From: Symsagittifera roscoffensis
Taxonomy: Eukaryota; Xenacoelomorpha; Acoela; Convolutidae
DNA: 64,000 bases
NCBI RefSeq assembly: GCF_963678635.1
Contig: NC_087067.1
Location: 40,508,379 to 40,572,378 of the forward strand
Reading direction: 5' to 3'
The notes beneath the pieces are model-generated. The model saw nothing but the letters and a program-made list of their open reading frames with translations. It was not told the origin of the DNA and ran no database searches. Positions 52,656 through 61,344 of the stretch are shown here, in pieces; the stretch's first letter is position 1; each line of letters begins with the position of its first letter. Made by a program: the position numbers and the translations under genes.

Positions 52656-54826
52656 AGAAAATGAACAAAAAACACTACACAAATATGCAATAAATCAAGT
52701 ATCACAATGCGAAACAGAACCACAAGCTATAGAAACTACAAATGTAATAGAAACACTGTATTCAAAAGCCCGAGCAACAACAGTCGCAGGATATAAATTT
52801 ACAGCAACATTTTCCGAAAGAAAGTACATTGTTCACAAGTTTCAAACGGAAATAAAAACCGACTTGACCACGAATCATTCTACCAAAGTAATATAGAACG
52901 ACTTCTACACCTAAATCCCGATGATTGTAAAAACGAGCTACTTAGATTAAATATCACAAGAAAAGAAAACACCGACAGAAAACTAGTATATTTTCAAGAT
53001 TTTGCCGATTCTGTACATCAAGCAGAACTTGAAAGATATCAAGGACATATAAAACTAGATGAAAAATACCCATACAATGGCGCACACGGAAGATTAACTT
53101 ATGACATACACGATAAGCACTGGATACCACATATTGGTATAAATAACCCATCAAACTGCAAAGCAGACACAAAAAATAAAGGATATCAAGAAATAATGTT
53201 TTTCGATTGGAAAATACTACTCGAAAAAATACAACTCACACGAGATTTATCCGACAACACAAGGATCTATCAAGGAATTAGATTACCTTGTAAAAACGAT
53301 CAAGGTTATTGTGATCCTACAACACGGACACAAGCAACAATTGTTTGGTTTCCCGAAGATACATGCACAACATTTCAAGTAGCAAAAATACACGCTCGAA
53401 TGATAAAATTTCACGCAAAATATTTTATACAATCAATTCCATATGAACAAGTCCATCCATCACGAAAACAAAGTACTGATTTTCGAAATCTCCATAATAT
53501 AGAAAATAAAATAACACGTTTCCAAATATATCAAGAAACAGAAATCGCATGCAAATACAGGAACCCACTTTACAAAACACAAAATTCTGAAATACTAGTC
53601 GAATACGAAAAAGGTTTCGACATGACCACTGGAAAAATGAAAATTGACCCTTATGCCACAGGTCACCCTCTACACGAAGGAACATCATATATACCAGTTA
53701 ACTTGGTGGAAAACTAAAGCCACATGACACTAGAAGTACACGTTTACAAGAACTATCACTAATGAATAACACTTATTTTGGTAATATCCACTATGATATC
53801 CACTTAGACATGAAGTTAGACTACACGATTAAGCGAATTTTTCAAGAAATGTCACTCTCCGAATTAGAAACACTTCACCAACTATGCGAATTAGAAAGGA
53901 CACAAATCCTACAATCACTCGCACTAGCAGTATTAAAAATACCCTACGCAGGATATTTATTATCAGGAAATAGATCAAATTTTCTAGACTACGAAGGAAA
54001 CATCTTATGGTTTTATACTTGTACCAAAAAAGTATCACCACTATATGTTTTTGAAGATAAACGCTGCTATAAAAGAATCCCTATTTTTTATAAAAATAAG
54101 GTACATTTTGTTGACACACTTTCAAGACGAACATATTTTTGGGATACCGCAGTCCCATGTGGATCAGAAAATAGCCACAATGTAGTACAATTGAACCCTG
54201 ATGAAGATAAATATTATCTTCTTACTCCATACCCTACGTTAATGCAATCACTCAAAAAATTTTCACATGAAAGCATCAGAGCTATTGCTCGTAATCCAAA
54301 TATTGATTTACAATCAATTGGAATATATTCAAAATCAGATATCCAACACCACATTAGAACACAACAATTCCAAGAATTATTAACACAATTGGACACTATA
54401 CAAAGACAATCAATTGACCAAAATTTACGCAAACTTGCCGAAACCGCAGGATTTGCAGATATTTATACACAAGATTATAGCGGACATTTTAAAGACATTA
54501 AAGACTATATATATCTAAACGGTGAAAAATACAGACCACAAGATGTTTCACCTTTCAATATTTTTAGCTTTGTTACCCTAAAAAATGAAATTCTCGATTT
54601 TCTAGGATGGCCCTATTACATCTTAGAAAAATTGACTATCCTATACGCAATGTATAACTTTATAGGATTTCTTTTTCCCTTTTTAAAAGGAATCTATAAC
54701 TCATGCGCTATACACACACAAGTAAATAGACAAGCAAGTGTAGCACGAATACTAACTGCAGGATTTTTTGGAATTTTTTCATCATCAATAAACAAAACTC
54801 TTCTAGACACAAATAAAAGAATATAA
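52534..54826 (+). pseudogene. env: env: chuvirus-like class III glycoprotein, broken
   Basis: Three open segments in order: 52534-52896, ~52866-53717 (frame change near 52860) and ~53712-54826 (frame change near 53712). The start is a short hydrophobic signal-peptide-like stretch, followed by an YDC motif and spaced cysteines typical of an ectodomain. The third segment has a CYKRIPIFY motif followed by FVDTLSRRTY and a later PCG, a pattern I associate with glycoproteins of chuviruses and the env genes of related LTR elements. A hydrophobic membrane segment lies near 54640-54700. The family's role would be receptor binding and fusion. The breaks make this copy non-functional. Family assignment is by motif recognition only. 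Confidence 0.65.
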
Positions 54827-54829
54827 TAC

Positions 54830-55128
54830 AAAAATAGCGACAAGACAGAACACATATGACGAAGAACATAATAACGTAAGAAGTAACACCTACCGCACCA
54901 GAATTGCCACCCCTACCACATAACCATCCATTATCCTTAGTCCCACGTAATTTCCGAAACCTAGCAATAACACATAAATCAAATTTTAGATCAAGCATAT
55001 CGCAAAGTCCCATACAACATATAATGACACATCATTCACAAAATGATAATACATATGAACAAATTATAGAACAACCCCATACCACCGCTTTTCAGTCTCA
55101 AAATAATCATTTTTTTAGCCCACGATAA
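54830..55128 (+). other. Possible env cytoplasmic tail, degenerate
   Basis: After the env stop at 54826 there are open stretches in shifted frames, including a proline-rich ELPPLPHNHPLSL segment (~54900) running to a stop at 55128. It may be a decayed cytoplasmic tail of env or simply spacer. Confidence 0.35.
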
Positions 55129-55253
55129 GCCGACAACTTGGATCCCTACACCGCTCAAATTCCCATCCAACCAACCTTCACACTCCAATCCAAATAATCC
55201 CACTTTTTGCTTTCCCACCACCCGATTTTCCAACTATTAATATATCATCAAGC

Positions 55254-57414
55254 ATGAATTCGGATACTAATTCAGATATTTCAGTTTTATACTCCATCTC
55301 ACAACTTAATAACTCTAATATAGAAACCCCTGACGAATTTGCAGACTCCGAACCATCTCCATCCAATAATTTTCAAACCAACTCCTCAACTTTTTCAAAA
55401 CCCCCTTTTCAACAAATACCACCAAATGATCCACTCCCATCCGTTTCCACTTCTTCTTATGTTTCGCAAGTAACCCCAACCTATTCTCCATTTCATTCCG
55501 ACCGATCATCTAATAATTCTCCAGATACCCTCCAAATCTCCCAGGAACTCGATAATTTTATCACCCTACAACAACAGTTAATACACCCTAACACCCTCAC
55601 TATAAATCAAATTTCATCCACAATAGAATCCTCAAACCCACCTACTCCTACAACCTCCTCAGCTTACACTGCATCATTAGCACAATCATCCACATCCACC
55701 GAATCATCGAATAGCACTCACCGAGCTTATCGCACTTTTAAAAGAAAATTCCTACACCATCCATTCCCGACCAAACCAGGAACAGCCTGCGAGTATATTA
55801 ATCATCCACACCACACCAACACGATAGATTTTCTAGCAATCACCTTACCCTCACTCCCACAATATACTTTAAACACACCTAACGACACTAACGACACGCG
55901 TAGTTTTGTAGATGAACATGTTTGAATGCCCACACTTCACTGGACAGCATATTACCATTTACTAATCCCCTTTGCCTGCCACTATCTAGTACTCATAACG
56001 ATATAGAAAAGAATAAAGATATGCTATATAGACTCACCGCAACACTAACACCTAGACAATTTACTTATATAGGATAGAAAAAATCACTAAAAACATTCAC
56101 TGCACCCCGAGCTAACGAATTTACAATAGAATGTTACGACCATAATATCATCCGAGTTAATCAAGACCAACTTCTAGATGACGACCGCTTCGCTAACCCA
56201 CAACAAACAGAAAAATTCTTCATCAAAACGTCATATGTATTCACACTTAATATTTTGATAGAAAATATGATCACATCATTTCTGAAGCACTCAATGATAT
56301 TCAAGCTTACGAAAGTTTTAAAGAAAAACTTCAGTTATTTTCACTAACCTTTCACTTCCTTGCACCACATGAACGCGATCTGCACTGTTCACACGACATT
56401 ATGTTACGCACTAAACAGACTCATACATATACATACTATCGCTTCATACAAAATCATTTTGATTTACATACTCCATCAAGACAACCACACCATCGTTTTC
56501 AGTTTCTTAACTCGAAGTACAGTTCACCATTTTTTCTTAATTTCACCTATTGCATCAAAAATACTAACCTCCACGGCATCCTCCGCAATTATGACCCAGT
56601 AACACAAATGTATATATTTTGTCCCATCACGAAGACCTTCAACGCCGAAGAATCCAGACCCTTCCTTATCCCACATGAATTTATCCAGCCTATAGAAATT
56701 GCAATATTAGAATTTATTCACAATACTAAATATAATCACAAAATATATAATCTCGTTCAAAACACACCTTATGAGTTTGCAGTAGGCACCGAAGAACTAA
56801 AAACCATTAAAGCACTTCAATTGCTTTGGCCACTGCTTCAAACTAAAAACATCATTCGCATACTAGCAAAATTACTAACAACATCGGACATAATACACGA
56901 CATCTTTCCCCACGGCTTTTTTCCAGACAATCAACAGGTAAGTATAATTTAAAAATATTCTTAACTAATAAATTAAAATTAGTACTAACCATTCTTTATT
57001 CATGTTTCTTTTACATTTTTAGTCTTCATACCACGATCATCTGCAAAAAACAGAAAAGAAAAATAAAAAATAAATTTGTTAAAATTCTTCTAAACTTCAT
57101 TAATATTTTATACAAAATAATATGATAGAATTCATACCAAATGTAGTAAATTAATTTATAAATTGTCTTCCCATAAAGCAGTAAATTTAATTACGATGAA
57201 AATTTATAACTTTAAATTTCCCCCAAAACTAGCAGTAAAATTGAAATTCTATGTAATAAATTGATAAAATGAAAATGCAGTACTAACCTTTTGATATTTT
57301 CATTCACTCGCACAGGAATTCTATCCAAACTCGCACAGCTCGTCCACGAAGAATTGTTTAAATAATGATTTTAAGTTTCAAGTTTTCACACTCAACAACT
57401 CTAACACACGATAA
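55254..57414 (+). pseudogene. ORFX: long 3' accessory ORF with spliced end, broken
   Basis: Open segments in order: 55254-55925 (Ser/Thr/Pro/Asn-rich), ~55916-56260 in a second frame with a TAG near 56077, and ~56262-56937 in a third. Together they suggest an original protein of roughly 560 residues. The first third is disordered; the rest is more globular (EFTIECYDHNIIRVNQDQLL, PFLIPHEFIQPIEIAILEFI). No signal peptide, membrane segment or known domain was recognised. The third segment runs into a strong donor at 56938 and stays open through either of two downstream acceptors, ending at 57074-57076 or 57412-57414. Function unknown. Confidence 0.55.
56938..57315 (+). other. Intron with alternative acceptors and TACTAAC branch sites
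   Basis: Donor CAG|GTAAGT at 56938. Acceptor 1: AG at 57021-57022 after a T-rich tract, with TACTAAC at 56983-56989. Acceptor 2: AG at 57314-57315, with TACTAAC at 57281-57287. Both leave the ORFX frame open in phase 0, giving short alternative C-termini of about 17 or 32 residues. Branch-to-acceptor distances are about 27-35 nt in both cases. Confidence 0.6.
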
Positions 57415-58540
57415 CAAGTTTCAAACTTTCCTTTAACTCGGTTGGAAAGGAATTATATACTAAACCAAACTAACCAACGCAGCTTACTAAACGCCACAAA
57501 TCATAAAATAACAGCATGACTAAGAAAAGAAAACCAACGGTACCCAAACCGGATTAACCCAGTTTAAAACTGGATAATTTATTCTTTTGAAGACTATTAT
57601 AAAGTCTAAGAAAAAAATAATAAAACACAAAAAAGTCGCAAGACGAACCCATAACAAAAACAATTTGATTTTTGAAAAAAGGACACAACCAAGGAAACAT
57701 AAGAAAGACCAACAAAAACCCAACATAAAACGTTATCACATAACAGGACCTCTCAAAGAAACCGCACGAAATCATACTCCCACTCCTGGCCTAACCCACC
57801 AGAGAGGACGTCTTGAGCATGCTCTATAGCCGGCCTAACCCACCACGCTACATCCACGCTTTGTGACCACACTTCTATTTTTAATAAGAGGTACTCAAGG
57901 GTGAGTAACTCTTCAAAATAACCGAACTAAAACAAAAAAGCTTTTGTGAAAACAACTAACTAATTTCATGATTAAAAAACCGAACTAATAAAATTTTATA
58001 AAATGTAAATCATACCTTGCAGTATATAGATCAACACACAACAACAAAGACGAACATCCAAAGACAAAATGATCCCATCACACTCGAACAAGAATGGCTA
58101 ACCACAACCGATATGCCGTCCACAATCACAACTCAAAGGATTTAGAGAACGACTTGATTTCGCAGAAAAGGACTTCATTGAACTAGACCAATGACCACCT
58201 CGATGTTCAAGTATACCTACAGATCCGAGTTACGAGGCATCCCTTCCACACACGATCTCCACGCCATTCCCAGACGAGGTTGAACACAAAACAAGTTCTC
58301 TACATAATACAGAAAAACCCGTCATAGCAAACCATTTTGAAATCAGATTGATTTCATTGGGGAACACAGTCGTTGTCACAAGACGACACAACGATTGATA
58401 TCCCTAACTCCAGCGTCCTGGAACTTCTTTAACAAGAAGAACCGGACAAGAGTATGATGTTCGCCAAATACCAACGTTCATCATCCATCCTTTAAATTGC
58501 AGAAAGTTAATTCTAAAAAACTCTGTAAAACCCGGATGGG
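57415..58540 (+). other. 3' untranslated region of element copy 1
   Basis: No ORF of interest. Contains palindromic CCAGTTTAAAACTGG (~57560) and a repeated GGCCTAACCCACCA (57787 and 57833). The bases before the LTR (GGATGGG) are a weak polypurine tract. Confidence 0.5.
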
Positions 58541-58950
58541 TGGAACCTGATCTAAACTATATTTTATGATTGGATAAATTAGATATTTTACCACTGTAAA
58601 GTATTTAATATTAACCAATCATGATCCATCTAACTAACAATCCACTTATTTGTAAGTGCTGAAATTACTTGTAATTTCAGCACCAGAGAGATTTGAATTT
58701 TACTTAGAAATTAGTTGTCTCTCCAAGAGAACTTCAACAGCCGCAACAAACCAGTATACCCTAGATCTATTGAGCCTAGCAGAGACTAGTTAAACACCCT
58801 GAGACTAGAAAGTATAAGAGTAAGATTAGGATCGTTATTAGACAAAGAAGTTGCACGAATCTATCCGGCCGAAAATAAAATAGCGTGACGAGCAGACGGT
58901 GTACCCTATCCGAAATTACTCTATGAGTGAACCACATCGGTCATAACTCA
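58541..58950 (+). repeat. 3' LTR, element copy 1
   Basis: 410 bp, about 7 differences from the 5' LTR (about 1.7 percent), with the 28-bp hairpin at 58656-58683. Followed by target-duplication copy GTAA. Confidence 0.92.
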
Positions 58951-58957
58951 GTAATGT

Positions 58958-59157
58958 NNNNNNNNNNNNNNNNNNNNNNNNNNNNNNNNNNNNNNNNNNN
59001 NNNNNNNNNNNNNNNNNNNNNNNNNNNNNNNNNNNNNNNNNNNNNNNNNNNNNNNNNNNNNNNNNNNNNNNNNNNNNNNNNNNNNNNNNNNNNNNNNNNN
59101 NNNNNNNNNNNNNNNNNNNNNNNNNNNNNNNNNNNNNNNNNNNNNNNNNNNNNNNNN
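58958..59157. other. Assembly gap, 200 Ns
   Basis: Exactly 200 undetermined bases, the size commonly used as a placeholder, so the true distance between the two gypsy copies is unknown. The remaining half of MITE F should fall here. Confidence 0.95.
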
Positions 59158-59227
59158 TAGCCAATTGCAAGTTTTTTCTCATATAATGAACTGAGCAGCG
59201 GTCGGCAAACATGAAGATTGAACCTAG

Positions 59228-59637
59228 TGGAACCTGATCTAAACTATATTTTATGATTGGATAAATTAGATATTTTACCACTGTAAAGTATTTAATATTA
59301 ACCAATCATGATCCATCTAACTAACAACCCACTTATTTGTAAGTGCTGAAATTACTTGTAATTTCAGCACCAGAGAGATTTGAATTTAACTTAGAAATTA
59401 GTTGTCTCTCCAAGAGAACTTCAGCAGCCGCAATAAACCAGTATACTCTAGATCTATTGAGCCTAGCAGAGACTAGTTAAACACCCTGAGACTAGAAAGT
59501 ATAAGAGTAAGATTAGGATCGGTATTAGACTAAGAAGTTGCACGAATCTATCCGGCCGAAAATAAGATAGCGTGACGAGCAGACGGTGTACCCTATCCTA
59601 AATTACTCTATGAGTTAACCACATCGGTCATAACTCA
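59228..59637 (+). repeat. 5' LTR, element copy 2
   Basis: 410 bp, about five differences from the copy 1 5' LTR. Hairpin conserved at 59343-59370. PBS TGGTGCGACC follows at 59640. Confidence 0.92.
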
Positions 59638-59639
59638 TC

Positions 59640-60883
59640 TGGTGCGACCATAAGTCTCGAATAAGACCTTAATAGCTTAGATTTAACCAAAAATAGATTA
59701 GAATTTAGACAAAACATTTTAAAAATGTTATACGATAATAATTTAATCGAAATGTCTCTACGACTCAATAGATCAGAGCCGAAACTCCGAACGATAACAG
59801 AACTACCCGGAATCGTAAGAAGACCTCGAACAAGAGACGACATACGACAAAGTAGAAACTTACCATATAGTTATATGATTGTACGGCAAAAGCCAACACA
59901 AACTTTCATATTTAGAATCTTATTAGCAATGAATTTAGATTTTCATTTGCAAACATAAAATTTTGAAGTCAATCTTCATAATCATTTCAGGCGCTAAACA
60001 AAATTATTAATATACAATAACGATTGATAAAAAGATCTCAGATCGTTTTCTTAAATTCTGCAGTCTTATATAAAACATGTTTGAAAAATATTTATTGAAA
60101 ATCAAAATAAAAATTAGTAGCATGACAATAAATTGTTTGTAATCATAAAATCATCTGTGGTCCCAGCTTCATCACCTAAACAAAACAGCAATCATAAGCT
60201 CACTAATATCATTAAAAAATTAAATCTTTTTCTTAAATAAATTTAAACCATTTTAAACTTAAATTCATTTAATTTTAAAATCAGATCATCAAGGCTTATC
60301 CTTGGATCTTAATTAATTTTCTATTTCACTAAATTCAAAAACCTGATCATCAAGGCCTATCCTTGGATCAAAAAGAACAATTTTGTTCTCCCCCACCCAC
60401 TTAGCAAGTGTCTAACGACCTCAAACGTCGATTCACTATCCAACCCTTCCAAAAAACCCAAGACTAATAGAAATTTTTCAACAAAACTAACCATTCAAAT
60501 TAGGATAAACAGTGAAGAACTTCGGTTATTCATCCTTCACTTGAACCCTCCTCTTACCAGACCCAGGATAAATCTTAGACTTAGTAAGTTTAAAATAGTA
60601 TCTAACGAACTACTTGCGTTCTAATTATACCTGAACCTTGTGGATCGATTTACTATTCTCCAACCCTTGAACACAATCACTACCCCTAAGTAAGATTAAG
60701 TAAGTTAACACCTTAGCTTATACTAGCCACGAGAAAAAAAATCATTCTTCGGAATCGATATACCTTTCTCTCCAACCCTGAACAAATAGACCCAGATTTA
60801 GCTAACCAAAAAATCGTAAGGACTAACAGTTTAAGAAAGTAGAAATCATCTAACAACTTTTTGCATCCCTCATCCTAAACCTT
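59640..60883 (+). other. Leader of element copy 2
   Basis: Collinear with the copy 1 leader, with ~110 bp of extra or different sequence around 59950-60060 and two instead of three GATCATCAAGG hairpin units (~60285-60370). A small plus-strand frame (59725-59958) and an antisense frame occur in both copies but show no sign of protein-level conservation. Confidence 0.6.
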
Positions 60884-61344
60884 ATGTCATTCAAAAATCT
60901 AGGAAATAAACAAACAATCGTTTTACACAACTGTGAAATAGATAAAAAAAATACGATCTTGTAATCACACCTCATACACAAACAGTTGGATATATTAGAA
61001 CAAAACGACTAACAATAAAAAGAAAAATCATAAACAAACAAAGACAAATCACACGAAAAAGATTTTCAAAAAATAGAAACGCATTTTCAGAATCAGAAGC
61101 CAGCAATTTAGATGAACTCTATAAATTAAAAGAATCGATTGATAAAAATTGTCCCATTCACGATCAATTATATTTTTCCGATTCAGAAACAACTTCAAAT
61201 TCATCAAAAAGAGGAAAAAGAAGAATAAAAAAGCAATATAAACACAAACCAGTACACTTGTATAATTGGAATCAACCGATTAGACACATCGATAGTTATA
61301 TATTAACAGTCATTAAACGAAAAAATGAGCCACACTCAAAGTGA
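60884..61344 (+). pseudogene. ORF0 of element copy 2, frameshifted
   Basis: Same start and end as ORF0 of copy 1 but one base shorter, owing to a loss in an A run near 60950 that leads to a stop at 60962-60964. The rest of the reading frame is otherwise kept, with many synonymous differences from copy 1. It overlaps gag by 20 nt. Confidence 0.7.

Larger units (their letters stand above)
43489..58950 (+). mobile_element. Large retrovirus-like Ty3/gypsy element with env and two extra ORFs, degenerate copy 1
   Basis: 15,462 bp between 410-bp LTRs that differ at about 7 positions, with a 4-bp target duplication GTAA (43485-43488, 58951-58954). Order: LTR, PBS, 1.2-kb leader with tandem hairpins, basic ORF0, gag, protease, RT-RNase H, integrase-region remnant, env, accessory ORF with a spliced 3' end, long 3' UTR, LTR. 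The coding strand is strikingly rich in A and C and poor in G. Many frameshifts and stops, plus loss of the integrase core, make this copy non-autonomous. It is inserted into MITE F. Confidence 0.93.
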
